NCBI RefSeq assembly: GCF_000002995.4
Contig: NW_025062478.1
Location: forward strand, 9,745,001-9,809,000
Source: Brugia malayi
Lineage: Eukaryota; Nematoda; Chromadorea; Rhabditida; Onchocercidae
Direction of reading: 5' to 3'
DNA length: 64,000 nucleotides
The notes beneath the pieces are model-generated. The model was not told where the DNA came from and did not search any database. It saw nothing but the letters and a program-made list of their open reading frames with translations. Positions 12,029 to 24,989 of this stretch are shown here, piece after piece (position 1 is the first letter of the stretch; each line of letters starts with the position of its first letter). The translations under genes and the position numbers were made by a program.

Positions 12029-14971
12029 ATTAATTAAATTCTATATGAAAATTCCAAGCATTTGTATATTTTAAACAATTCACTTGTTTTCTTTTCTCTT
12101 ATCTTTTTTATCTTAAATTTTTTTTTTTTTTTTTTCATTTTAAAACAATTGAGATTTTATATTCATTTCATTTAATCATTCCTTTGTCTGTTTGTTTTTT
12201 TATTATATCATTCAGATATTAATTAAAGAAGTAAATATTTTGAATGATTACTGAATTTATCAATTTGCTGCAATTATTAAAATGATTGAACTTTCAGATA
12301 TTTTTCGATTAAATAAACAATGCTCCTGAATTAAATATTAAATCAAATAATTTCTTAGAAACTATGTCAACATTTCTCGTTTCTTTTTCAGTTCATTTTT
12401 GTGCATTTCAAATATTCATTGAGGACTTTATTGATAATATATAAAATGGGTCTTTTCATTACGTCATTTTTATCAATTTTCATTGGTTTCATTTTCTAGT
12501 ATCTTTTTCGTATGTTAGTAATAAAATTTTCTTTCATTAAAAAATAAATAAATCCATAATTCTGTGTTAGAAACAAAGTAGTGCTCCATGCAAGATCCAA
12601 AAAGTAAGAAAATTTTTTTATAATATTTATTTAAAATGACCAATCAATAATGTAATATTTCATTTTACTGAAATTTTCGAAACAAAAAAAGCAAGAAAAA
12701 AGTAGTTTAAGAATTTTGTACTGGAACAATCAAAATATTTATGGATGCTTATTATATTTATATAGCGTTCAAAATTAAATTAAATTAAATATTTTGGATG
12801 AATGTAAGAAATATGCATGTTAAAGTATTACAAAAATTAAAATTGTTCTGTCAGCATGAATATGTTTGTTTGTTGTTTCTCTTTAATGATAATATACTTT
12901 CTGTTTAATTAGAATAAAAAGAAATAATTAAACTTCAAACGAAATAGATTAGATTTATTCAATTGTAAACAAATATATACGTGAAAGTATATACAAGTGG
13001 AATGAAAAGTATATTACAAATATATATTACGTGAAAAAGAAAGTGAAATTACATAAAGTATAATTGTGAATGATTTAGAAGTATAAGAAAGTTATTTAAA
13101 TAATTTGATACTTTACTTTGTCAATTTCTTAGATTTTTATTCTATGTATGTATATATAACAATAAAGAATAAATTATGCTTTGAAGATAATAAATATAAA
13201 AAGTCAATAACTTTAACAAAAAAAATAAGATATATAAGTAAATAAATAAATAACGAAATGGATAAGGAGAGAGAGAAAGAGAAAGATTATAATTCTGAAA
13301 CAATCCAAAAAAAGAAAGGAAAAGTTAGAAAGAAATTTAGAATAATTCCAGAAGGATTTTCTTCCTTTCTTTTTTCTTTTTGTATCTAGAAAATTCTTTA
13401 AATCAATTAAATGAAAACAATAAGATTGGACTTCCATTTGTGAATTTATAAGTGATAAGTTAATTTATACGCAAATGTAATAATGAATTTATTTCAAATT
13501 GTTATTCATTCATTTATTCAATATTTAAAAATGAGACACAATTAAAATAAACCTCAAAATCTAAGCTAAGGTTTATTTAAGTTTATTTTGCTAAAGTTTA
13601 ACATCGATGTCAATTTATTCATAATTGTTTGAAATTGTTACAAAAATAAAAGTTATTATAGTAACTTACTCTAGCATATATTTAAACTGTATAAGTTGAA
13701 TAAATTTTAATAATATTTCATTTCAAAAATTTTAACGTTCTTTACAAAAAGAAAAAATTATTTATTTATGACAGGACTTCTTTTTTTTTGACCAATAAAA
13801 TATTTTAATAATTTACAAATATATTTTTGTTATTTGTAGGAAAATATTTAATTTTAAAATCAAATGCAACAATTATTTAATATATAAATCATAAATGGAT
13901 CATATTCAATGACTGTACATTATGAAATAGGATCAATCGGATTTTTGTATATTATGGAACAGGATCCGGTTTGTATGTTACGGAACAGGATCCGACTTAT
14001 ATATTATGGAATAGGATATAGCTCACTAAAGTTTTGATATAAGTTTACTGAAATCATTACTTGTCTTTGATCTCTTTAACAAATGTTTTTATTTTCAAAA
14101 ATTTAAAAGTATATGATTGTCAATTACTACTTTTGCAACAATCTACAATGAGCTTTCACTCCATTTTTGTTAATAAAATGTCAATAATTTTGTATTTTAA
14201 TTCTATCCACTGAATATTTCTATTCTACAATTTGCATTAAATTCATTTTTTTAATAGGTTTTAATTTCTTTCTTTTTTTGAATTTACTAAATTAGATATG
14301 TATTATCTTATATAATGAATTTCCACATGATAGACAAACAATTTTGAAGTGCTTTATTTTGATTTTGTTCCTTATTCAGTTTTTTTTTTTTTATATTTTA
14401 TGAAACCTAAATGAATGAAGAATTTAATGCATTTCAAAAACTGAACAAGTTACATACGAAAGACAAATGCTAGGAGTATTATTTCAACTCAAAAATGATC
14501 AACAATAATTTTAGCAGCTCCTTCAAATAATTTGTTTGCCAAATTTGCTAATATCAATTAAATGATCAATAAGGACATTTCATGGTAGATTAAAAGATCA
14601 CGTGATGCAAGGTTGAATTAATTTATACAAGAGCAATGAGCCTGTTGGATTTGCTTTAAAAGCTTCACAAATTATTGAAGTGGTTTATTTCTTGATTTAT
14701 AACAGCCAATGGCAACTAATAGCATTAATAAATTTATTATGCCAAACAATATTCTCAACAGCTACGAAGATAGTTGTTTTTGCTAAATTCGAAGAAAAAA
14801 TTGCTAAACAATCCCGAATATATCTACGATTAATTCTTTTGCGACATTTCTCTCCTGAGACTTTTAAATTCTTGAAATGGTTTCAATGGAAATATTTTAA
14901 AAAAATACAAAAATATATATTAAAAAAATTTATATTTTACAAATATCTACAGACAGCAGGAATTCCCATTA
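12029..14971. other. Intergenic region between convergent genes
   Basis: The convergent 3' ends of the TMEM72-like gene (AATAAA at 12312-12317) and SDHAF3 (minus-strand AATAAA, plus-strand TTTATT at 14733-14738) lie here. It also holds a 26-bp tandem repeat at 13919-14023 and a TCACGTGA palindrome at 14598-14605. Open frames, including one at 14680-15093 on the plus strand, have no coding signature; that one is partly antisense to SDHAF3 exon 3. Confidence 0.6.
13919..14023. repeat. 26-bp tandem repeat around a BamHI-like GGATCC core
   Basis: Four units of about 26 bp follow the pattern ATTATGGAACAGGATCCGGT. The two middle units are closest to each other; the outer two are diverged (AATAGGATCAATC, AATAGGATATAGC). 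It is intergenic and no function is apparent. Confidence 0.8.
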
Positions 14972-16339
14972 TTAATGATCGGATTTATTACTTTTATCAT
15001 TCTGTGTGGGCTTTTCTGCTTCCAGTTTTAAATTATACAATTGCCAGAGCTGATCCTCTTGTAAACTGTCCAACAATGTGGGATTCAAATTAACGCCTAA
15101 AATTCCTTTCACAATTCCACGACTAGATAGCTGTTTAGATAAGACTGTTGAATATTCCTAAATGATAGAAACATTATCAATATTCATTTTTGTAACTTCA
15201 TCATAAAGCAATATTTGAAAATGTTCATAGCATTTAAAAAAAAAAAAATCAATCATTTGAATTTTCAATGTTATTTTGATAATTGAAAAATATTAACAAA
15301 CAAATAAAATCTATCAAATTCAGTTCATTTTATTTTCCTACTTCGTTGATGAATTAAAATTTTGACAACAAATAAAACATCTCACTATGGAATCGAAATA
15401 CTAATAGATGGAAAAGAACAATTATCAAAATATTATAAAAATAATTTGTCGGATGAGTAAATGAATGTTTAATAAAATGTGCTAATCGCTTCATACAAAA
15501 ATTCCCACCTTCCATTCTTTCAAGAATATAACAGCTTGTTCAGGTGAAACATTTTTATGCTTTCGGAATTCACTTTTTATATATTGATCACCAATTGTAC
15601 GCATTTCTTTCGGCAAACCATAATGCAATCTTAAAATGATTTTTTGTAACTGAAAATGATAAAACCACTTTTATAGAATTTCAAATTATGAAAAGAGAAA
15701 GCAGAAACTGAATAAGATAAAGCTTGTCAGTAACGTATTTCCATGTGTGATTTATAACATTAAAATATAAATACAATGAATGATAATAAAAGAAAAGAAA
15801 AATAAAACATAAGTGAAATCAAAGAATTATTTTAAATTCCAACGAATGGAAAAAAAAAAAATTAAAAATCATGTACATTTAACATTTCGGTGAAGATCTT
15901 CTAAGTATTTTAGGTGAAACTTCGATTGTAAAAAAAAACTGAAATACCACAGCCAAATGAAATAACTATTACCCACAGATTATATCCAACGCTATTAAAA
16001 TACAAAAGTGAAACATCTGAGGAAATCATTAGTGATAAACTTAAAGTGAAAATTACAAAAAGAAAAGAAAAAAAAAAATGAAATACCACATAAATTAAAA
16101 GAGAAATAGGTATTCAAATTTTTTCAAACGTTCAGAAACATACCAAACTAAATTATAATAAAAAAAAAAAAAATGCTGCCACATATAAACATAAAATTTT
16201 CATATTTTTATAAAAATTTCATACACATATAAGTTAAAGTAATATACCTTAGAATTCGTTTGTATAATATAAGAGGAAAACGTTCCACATTTGCTAACAC
16301 TTTTGTCGTCTTCAATGCTGCATCTTTTAATTTCGACAT
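14972..16339 (-). CDS. SDHAF3: Succinate dehydrogenase assembly factor 3 (ACN9/SDHAF3), mitochondrial
   Basis: Three exons on the minus strand, 16339-16248, 15629-15509 and 15157-14972, give 132 residues; the human protein has about 125. An LYR-like motif LYKRILRLHYGLPKEMRTIG spans residues 25-44 across the first junction, followed by GDQYIKSEFRKHKNVSPEQA and a C-terminal DQLWQLYNLKLEAEKP, all diagnostic of the ACN9 family. These proteins act in the mitochondrial matrix, where they help insert or protect iron-sulfur clusters of SDHB during complex II assembly. The acceptor of exon 2 was set to TTTTAAG at 15630; the tempting CAG acceptor 16 bases further upstream would duplicate the motif and break phase. 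The ATG directly follows a T-rich AG (16341-16340), suggesting spliced-leader addition with no 5' UTR. Confidence 0.93.
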
Positions 16340-17924
16340 CTAATAGAAAAGTTTTAATCATTCGATGTTGCAGACAATTTTAGAATGGAAAAGTTAGATT
16401 AAAAAAGTTCGTTGATGAAAATATGAACTTCTCTTCTCCACCAAAAATTAATCTGACTTATTTTTATGATTAGATTAAACTAGCAGTCAGCTAATTAATA
16501 ACTGACCGTTTTTTAATAATAAAGATTAATAGTAATGCATTTTCCAATGATTAATCATCGAAAGAAACTGTTCTCTGAAACAAGAAATAAGATTGAACAT
16601 TACTATAATAATTATTTAGCATGCTTTAGTGAATGAATAGCGATAACAGATTAAAGAGTCTTTAAATATTAAATGAATTGAAGTAAAAAGGAAGATCATA
16701 TCATTTCCATATCCAAATTATAAGCTATCCGTTCAACATTTTAAAGCGCTTTTTTGTGAGATGATGCACAATCTTCTTAATTATTATAGACGTTTTTTAC
16801 ATGTATTATCAAAAAAAAATTTTTTTTCATCTAATTAAATAACTTTTTATTCACATCAAAAACAAATCATAATACTTTTCTTTCTCTTTCATTGAAAATC
16901 AAAAGAAAAATTGATCATTAAGCTGATAAAGAACAATTGGTAAAACAAGATAAGCTTCAGAGGAATGAAAATCTGATGAATTTTGATAGAGATGAACTAG
17001 TTAACAATGTTGACCATTAATACTCTGAAACGCTCATTATAAGATTACGTTAAATTGTAATCTATTTGTACAACTCATCATTTTCTGATGTCCTGAGTCC
17101 TTTAAAATATTTCATCTTATTTTAATCACTGGCAAAGCTACACAGGATAAGCGTCTTGATTCTACACATTTAAGGAAACAGATAAAATTAGAAGACTAGA
17201 AGGAAAGAAAAGAATTTTAGAAAAGAAATTGCAAATACAATTGCTAGATCACAAATAAAGAAGAGGGTCAAGTGAAAAGTCCTCAGGACGATTAATTCAA
17301 ACTTCAAAAATCTAAGAACTCACAAGTTATGGATTCATAATTAACAACTGTCTAATAAGCATTATTTTCTAATGCCAGCTTATATTTCACGTTTTTGTTA
17401 TAGAATTTATATTTTGCAACAAGAATTTTCCCTGCCAATAAAAGGACATTTTGGATGAAGGATAATTACACAACAAATGCGGTATTGTTGAGCAAATATT
17501 TGTCACTACCGTTTAAATATTAGATATCATTATTTTCCTATTATTTTCAGACTTTCAGACTATGCAATGAAACTGACAAATTCGATAATTCTTATATTCA
17601 ACTAAGTAAGTATTTTCAACACTCATTTTTACCCTCTAAAATGTAGACAACAGTAAATCCTAAACAGAAAATATTACTCCCGAGGTATGTTAAAAAGTAC
17701 ACAAGAAATGTTGAGAACAATTGGTTTCAGAAGATACCATGAATATGTATTCAATTAAAAAGATGAAAAAAAGAGACAGGTATGATTAAAGGACAAACTG
17801 CTTTGCAAACAATAAAAACTGAAACAAAAAACTTCACCTCTTTACAACTCTTTACAACAAAATTAAATAATCTAAGAAATCACAATCCTTCTGAAAACTT
17901 CAGTGTGGCGAGTATCTTTTCACT
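16340..17924. other. Intergenic region between PHF14 and SDHAF3 homologues
   Basis: The 1.6 kb between two head-to-tail minus-strand genes contains no supported exon. The spacing could fit either a separate SDHAF3 promoter or a loose operon. A T-rich acceptor abuts the SDHAF3 ATG. Confidence 0.5.
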
Positions 17925-19638
17925 TTAGCTTTGAGCAACCTCTTTGAAATGAGCAGTTTCATTTGATTTGAACTTTGGAAGTGTGGGCGGCAACGAATTA
18001 ACACTGCGACGACGCTCTCGTTTTGGCATATGAGGCACCGGTGATAAGCTAGGGACTCTTTTTGCGACCTAAAGTAAGAGATGTCGTACAGCAAAAGTGT
18101 CAACTCACTACGGTTTTTTTAAATTCCTTATCTACCTAAATTTCAAATACCGACTAAAACCTTGCTGAAAACCAGAAACACATGCATTATATAGTAATGT
18201 GTGTGGCAAATTGAATGTATGTTTTGCAAAACATAGTCAATTATTCATTTCTAGAGAAACCAAAAGTTATAACACTTGCTTTGAAAAACCAATTGCTTAA
18301 GAAATGAAAACCAACCAAATTATTATGCTGATGGATCCCATTAAAATCTCTAAATGAATTTTTCTTTGGACGATCTGAACTGCGTCGCTTACGAGCAGCA
18401 GTTGTCGGGCCTGAGCTATTTGTAGGGCTCGAATTAATTGTTTTCATTGTTTCTTCTGTCATGGTCTGAAATATCACGAAATCCTTGAAAAATGATAGTA
18501 ATTAAAAAAGAATCTTATAAATACAAAAACTTGATTAATTCAACTGATTTTATGCCGATGAAAAAAAAAGTGGCAGCTTATTAAACATATGCAAAATTTT
18601 TTTTTTCATAGAGGTATAGGTCAGGAAATAACTAAGAAACTAACGAGTAAAACAACCTTGCTCAGACATTTATTATCGGTTTTAGGCTGCTTCGCAGACA
18701 GTATTGCTTGGCACTCAACCTTCAAAATAATATATGACATATATCAATATACATTAATATAGCAAGGAGAAAAGCTCGTTTAAAACTGTAACAGTAATCT
18801 GCTCACTTCCTCTGTTTCTTTTTGCTTTTCTGAAGCCAAAGACCGATCTCTTAACTTTCTCGGACCACCATATGATATTTTTGCCTTCAAAGTATTGAAC
18901 ACAATTATTTAAAAAATTAGAAGATAACTCATGTAAGATTAGCAAATAGATAAAACACAATATAGAAGATGGTTAGTGCTCTTTATAAATTAATAAATTA
19001 AATCTGAACTATGTGTTGTTTTCTAGTCAAATATGTTTAAAATGTTTTTTTAAAATTAATACTACATGCATGTTTTCCTAACCATTTCGGTATCGCTGTC
19101 ACTGCTCACATCACAACACAGTGAACACATCCAACCCTGAGTACTTGTCTTTTTCGGCATTTTCAGTAGAGGTGGTTCCAGACATGCCAAATGATAATAC
19201 TTATAACATTTATCACATTGAGTTAACAAATGTTGCTCAGTCACCTGAAACTATAGCTTTTTTAAAATCATTAACATAATTTTACGTCAGCTTAAACTGA
19301 ATAAGAAATATGTCTAGTACATTGAATTATATCACTTTTGATAGAAAACTAATTAACACTGATGACGTAGCAGATCAAATAAAACTTTGTCCAAGTTCAG
19401 CAGAGTAGATTTTTTGATCAAAGTGGAACATTTCACTACTGTTATATATTTCAATGAAGATCGTGCAAACCTTTTTGCACTCATCGCAAGAGTTTATCTT
19501 TAGATCGATCCCCTCAATAGCAACACTATCTAACGAACTGTTTTTTCCTTCACAAATTTTTGCTGACGTCGAAGCTTTGCTGGTAGAAGGACTTTTTGCT
19601 GCTACAGAGTTTTGAGATTTTCTCGGTGAACCTTTCCT

Positions 19639-19681
<43 letters not shown>

Positions 19682-22600
19682 ATGAAAATCATTACAAGAT
19701 TTGTGAAATATTCCTTGATATTCTTGTATTTGAAAATTCTTTCTCTATTCACTGAAATGCTTCGTTTTGGCACAACTTCTTTAATTTACTGCTCGTTCCA
19801 TCCAAAAAAAAAAGAATGAATTGTCTCATCAAGAGACCTCAAACTTAGTTTCAATCAAGTTAAGCAGACAAACTAATTAAAAAAATACTTCGTTTTATTT
19901 TCAACTGGAGGTGATGGCTTTTCAAGCTTTCGTAATCCCAAAGCATGTAGCGTTTCATACCATTCTTGTAACACTTTTGAATCATCAAAAAACGTGGCTA
20001 CAGGATTCTGAAAATCCCACAAAATATAACAAAAAACCAGTGCACAACAAGATGTATCGTCAAACTTGCTCACTCATTTGCATCAAAACCGCTAGACTTG
20101 CTATTGTTACCGAGAAGGACCTATGGTTTAACTGCAAATAAACAGTTATTATCAAAATAAAATTTTAGATGAGAATGGTAAAAATAATACCCAAAACTAT
20201 CTGTAGCTAATAACATCAACAAAACAATGTAACCGAAGCACCTGCAATAATTCTTGTAGCTTTTTCTGTTCAGTTCGTAGTTTTTCGTTTTCCCGCTTCA
20301 GTTTTTCGAGTTTCTCAGTTTCTTCCGGGATAACATTTTTACGATGATTGAAATACCTTACAAAATATTGCAACTTTATGCGGTGAATAGAGAGAAAAAA
20401 AAAAACAATTAAAAAGCTGAGGACTAAGAACCGCTCATTTCGATCAATTCCGGAAGAGTAAGCTAAGGAATCGTAAAAATTTAATAAAACTTTCTTTTGT
20501 TCTGTACTCAGTAACATGGAGAACATAAGTTCGTTGCAGAAGAAAAATAAAATTTTTAGGCTCAAAGATAAAACGTGTAAAATTAAAAAAAAAAAACTAA
20601 CTGAATAAATTCACTCGAAAAACCAGGAGGGAGATATGGTAGTTGAGCGCCGTCAACTTTGATGAAATTTTCCAAAAATTTCTGCCGACTTATCCCACTA
20701 CTTTTTGCTTTTTCAAAAAACAATTCAAGATACTGGGCACTTGTATGAAACAAGCGCGGACGCTTGTTGTCATGCTGCAAAAAAAAGTGTTCATTTATTT
20801 GCTCATTTCTTCCTTATAAACGTATCTATTCATGTAGTAAGTCTATCGTCTTCAGATCGTCTCATACTGACAGATTTTTCTAGCTTAAGTTTGCAAACTG
20901 TCAGTAAATAGAATACTATCGTTAGGAGAATACTAGCCAAATAAGTTAAAATTTCGTAAATTCAAAAGCCTATAGAAGCAAACTGGAAGAAACCTCAGGC
21001 CATGCAATTGTAATACCTTCCAGATCTTTCATTGCTTTTTTGTGTCTTTCCAGCATTTGTATCCTGCAATTCCGATGTCCTAACTTTTTGAGATTAAAAT
21101 TTAGTCAATGTTACAAAATTTACGACAGTTTAGTATACGAAATTTAAGACTAATTAATATGGATTTAATAAAATGTGCTTCATACAATCAACCTTTTTCG
21201 TTCTTCTCGTTCATTCAGTACTCGTCTTCGAATTCCCAACATCCTCGCTTCCTCCTGTTTATACATCAACTCGCACCTTCAAAATACTATGTATTCTTGA
21301 AAAATTTAGACAAACGGTTACGATGTAATAAGTATACTTTAATTAGCCTGGAAATCTAAATTTTGTTCTTTCGGGTACGAATTAGGCATTAAATATTTCT
21401 TGCCGCTATTTCTTCCCAGTCAAGAAGTTTTAATAAACTCAGTTAACAAATTAAAATTGAAAGAGTCTGATATTCCGGTTACTTACACTGCTTTTCGCTG
21501 CTTCATCAGATTCTCATTTGCATGACGTTTGCATGTCAAATAAAGTGGATCTACTGTTTCGACATCATAAGCTGCTAAACTGAAATCACTTAATTTTTAC
21601 TCAAAGCTTCTTTTCCCTTAGGCTTTTTTTTCTTATATTATATTTCACTATATTTTACTTTTTTCTACCGAATCTCGATTGTATTCCAACCATTATTTAA
21701 TACATATAAAGATAAGCAGAAATCAGAAACTAATCTAAATCTAGAAGAAATGCGTGAAAATTAAACATTACGTATTATTATTTGTATTCGTACTATTTGA
21801 CAAGTTCGGATCAACGCTTTTCTCTGTGTTATCGATCAATAAACCTAATCTGAAAGACTCTACAGTTGTACATTCTGCTTTTGACAAATTAGACCTTTTG
21901 CATGCAAAGTTCATCTTTTATTATAAGGAAACGATCACCTTTGTGCACAAGTGACATGAAGATGATTTTTGCACAGTGCAGCATCGCATGGCACTGCAAT
22001 ACCCGTACGCGCTAACAGTTGATCAGAACATGCAACACAAGCCTAAATTTTAAAGAAATTTTAAATTTTATACCAATCACTAAAAGGGAGCAACACATTC
22101 CTTGTGCAAGCGAACCCAAGCACCTCCTGCGAAGATGGAATTGCAAACCAGGTTTAGTCGTATAATTCACAAACTAACTTAAGCTCCCGATAGTTATATA
22201 ACCATAATACAAAAAACATGGGCTATTGGAAAGTTCAGTAATGTTTTCTCACAACCCTTCCTTTCTGGAACGTTTCTATAAATTGTTCAATCTTTAGCTC
22301 AAAATTGCTTTAAGCCATACTCGCTTGCCAAACAATTTGTAGTCCTGCTCTTGCCAACTAACAGCTGATAAACGTTCCACATCACCAAATGTTATACCTG
22401 GAGTGTACAGCGCGCATAACAAATGTACCCAACCACCGCCAATGTCTGAAAAACCAATGTTAGCCAAAATTTTCGAAGTCGAACAAACAACTCTACCAAG
22501 TAATCTTTGTTTGAAAAGTTCACTAGTCTGTGTAAATTCACTGCATACAGGAGAAACTTTCTAGTGTTTCAAAGATAAATGATGATGGCTAAATAGTGTA

Positions 22601-24989
22601 GTGCTTGAATATGTATATACTATAAATTATATATATATATATATATTAAACTATATTATTATTCATTAAACAGCAGTCATTATTTTTGATATATATGAAG
22701 GATATTCCTATATAAGACATAATAACATAAAATTTAACAAATATTCACACAAACTACCTGCTTTTTTAAAAGCACCAAATCTATTTGGGCATAGCTCACA
22801 ATACGGCGGTTCTTTGAGCCCATATAAACATGCCTCACAGAACCATGGTTCTGTTGATGAACTGGAACCATCACTCTCTGCATCCCCTATATTTTCGGTA
22901 ATATAACAATTTTCGTGTACTGCTACTCCACATCTATAAGCAAAATCGATAGAGAAGCTGCTCAGCTAAATGCTAAACAAATGATTCTGTCATTTTTATG
23001 TGAATATTGACTCACGGTTTTCCCCAAAACCAGTGTTTCAGTAACGATAAAAAATTTATGGTCGATTTCATTAAGCAAAGATTTGCTTTGAATCGGCTGT
23101 ATTTAAATAAACTAGAATTTAAATGGAGCAATTTCTAAGGAATGTAGGGTTTGACTTACTTATCACACTGAATGACTTCATCATTACGTACAACAGCACG
23201 CTGATTTAGACACAATGTACAGATCAACTGATCCTGAAAAAACAAATTTCTGTTTGAAAGTTTTGCACTATCCTATAAAAGATTTCGTGCGCAGGAATGA
23301 AGCTTTCATCATAAACATTCTCATAAGATGTCGTTCATTTCTCCCATTTAATAATCACGCTCGCTTTCGAAAAAATGTTACACTAGGAATATAAAAAGTG
23401 GCTGCAGCCAAGTCTGATAAACCTCTGCATTCCAAGTTAAAAATAAACTTTGCCAGCAAAATTCAAAATAAGAAAAACAAACGAAGCCAAAAATATGAAA
23501 CTATTTTGAGTTGAAAAAAGAAATTACCGGCTGAATATTATAGCCATTTGCACCCATAATATTTGGTTTTGTATCCTGTAAAAAAAAAAAAAAAAAAAAC
23601 AATCAGGAAGAAGGTTTTGAAGCCAATAGCAGAATCTAACTTCTATGTAAAAACAAATAAGGGACTGAAGACCTTTATCCGATGCTTTTCAGAACTACTG
23701 TCTGATTCACTCGAATCTGAAGTTTGCGCAACACTGTCGTTCTCATCGTCTTTCTCTCCATTGCCATCATTGCTTGACAAATCCGAATTAGACGACAACT
23801 CATCGCCAGTTCTTCCAGCTGTCATGGAGAAGAATAATTTCTATATGATTAACCAAAAACTTCAAACTCTAAAATTTAACTTATTGGCAATATTTTGAAA
23901 TGTAAATAAAGCTTATTAAATATTACGTTGAGTTTAAAGGTTTCAAAAGGCCTAAAAAGTAAGTACCAATACTGATATAAACTTCAAAATGAATTTTGAA
24001 CTTTTATAACTAACCGATGAAATCATCATCTTCATCACTATCGCTAAGCGGAATGGCATCGAACAAAATATTAGCATTTGGCTTAATCTGTCGCTTGCCT
24101 GGAGCTCGTGAAGCTAAAAATAAATGCAAAAACGAGTTAAAAAAAAAAGATTTTGAATTTTGAAATTGCCATAAATTGCGTTAGAGAAACCAGTTTAAAC
24201 CAAATCCTCAATTGATGATTTAACTCATTAATCCATTAACTAATTTCCTGACTTAAATCCTATTAGCAGAGGGCAATCCATCACATTTAGGAAGCAGTAA
24301 GCCAAGCAAAAATATAAATTCCTGATAGTAGCCTATCATTCAGATGTACTATTTTATAGCTCTCAGAAATATGGAATGCACCTTAAATAGAAGCACACAG
24401 GTTACATCTTAAGTATTATGGAATTCACGTACCCAAGTATCATAAATAAATATATAACTGTACTTCTAACAACTTTTTATCTCAACTATATAATGCCGAA
24501 ACTGCAACATTGCTAAATCACATTCTATTAAATAAAACTCTATGCTTTCAACTTTATTAATAGATGTGTGAATGGCAATAAATTTTCTACATAATGTCAA
24601 TAAATACTAAGACAAATGATAATGATGATAATAATAATAATAATAATTATAATTATAATGATGGAATAAAAAATATAAAAATTAAATTTAAAACAGTATA
24701 TGAGATTAGAAATAAAACTAAAGTTAAAAAAGTATTAAATGTTATGCACAACAAAAAACAGATTATCCTTGCATATGCATTCCCAATAGAACTTAAAACT
24801 CCCTGCAACCCTTAACACAAATTCATCCCGCCTTAAAGCATTTCAAATTTGCCGCCGAAAGCCGAACCATATGCATGGAATGCAGCCGCCTACGAAGTTT
24901 AGGGGAGTGAGTTTTTTGATGAGAGATGTGGGAAGTTCATTGAACTTACATGAAAGGGTGAAGAAACTTCGTTTTTCGTCTTCTGTCAT
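17925..24989 (-). CDS. phf-14: PHF14-type multi-PHD-finger chromatin reader
   Basis: Twenty minus-strand exons, all in phase: 24989-24950, 24113-24015, 23818-23673, 23575-23528, 23233-23160, 22933-22758, 22445-22321, 22042-21939, 21579-21489, 21254-21193, 21063-20994, 20774-20602, 20356-20242, 20007-19889, 19636-19471, 19244-19083, 18884-18807, 18719-18657, 18465-18316, 18068-17925; 734 residues. After an acidic Ser/Asp N-terminus comes PHD1 (CTLC at 116, CDKCGVAVHENC, WFCEAC), a zinc knuckle (CELCP) and an extended PHD with GWVHLLCALYTPGITFGDVE, CVACSD, CKNHLHVTCAQ and CKRHA. A coiled coil (EETEKLEKLKRENEKLRTEQ) precedes a second canonical PHD at about 531-580 (CDECKK, QHLLTQCDKCYKYYHLACLE, MCSLC). 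The tail is basic. In vertebrates PHF14 is a nuclear histone H3 reader that represses transcription. The last PHD of vertebrate PHF14 is missing. A 39-base homopolymer lies just upstream of the exon 15 acceptor. Confidence 0.93.
19641..19679. repeat. Homopolymer of 39 A (poly-T in the sense of PHF14)
   Basis: The run immediately precedes the GCAG acceptor of PHF14 exon 15 on the minus strand and so forms an unusually long polypyrimidine tract. Its length is prone to sequencing error. Confidence 0.9.
22628..22646. repeat. Short TA dinucleotide run
   Basis: An alternating AT stretch of about 20 bases in the PHF14 intron between exons 6 and 7. It has no visible function. Confidence 0.8.

Noticed and set aside
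14598..14605. TCACGTGA palindrome as a TFEB/HLH-30 site
   Set aside because: A single site lying between two gene 3' ends, not in a promoter; chance occurrence cannot be excluded.
14680..15093. 137-codon plus-strand frame
   Set aside because: It overlaps SDHAF3 exon 3 in antisense and extends into its 3' flank; the minus strand has the supported protein.
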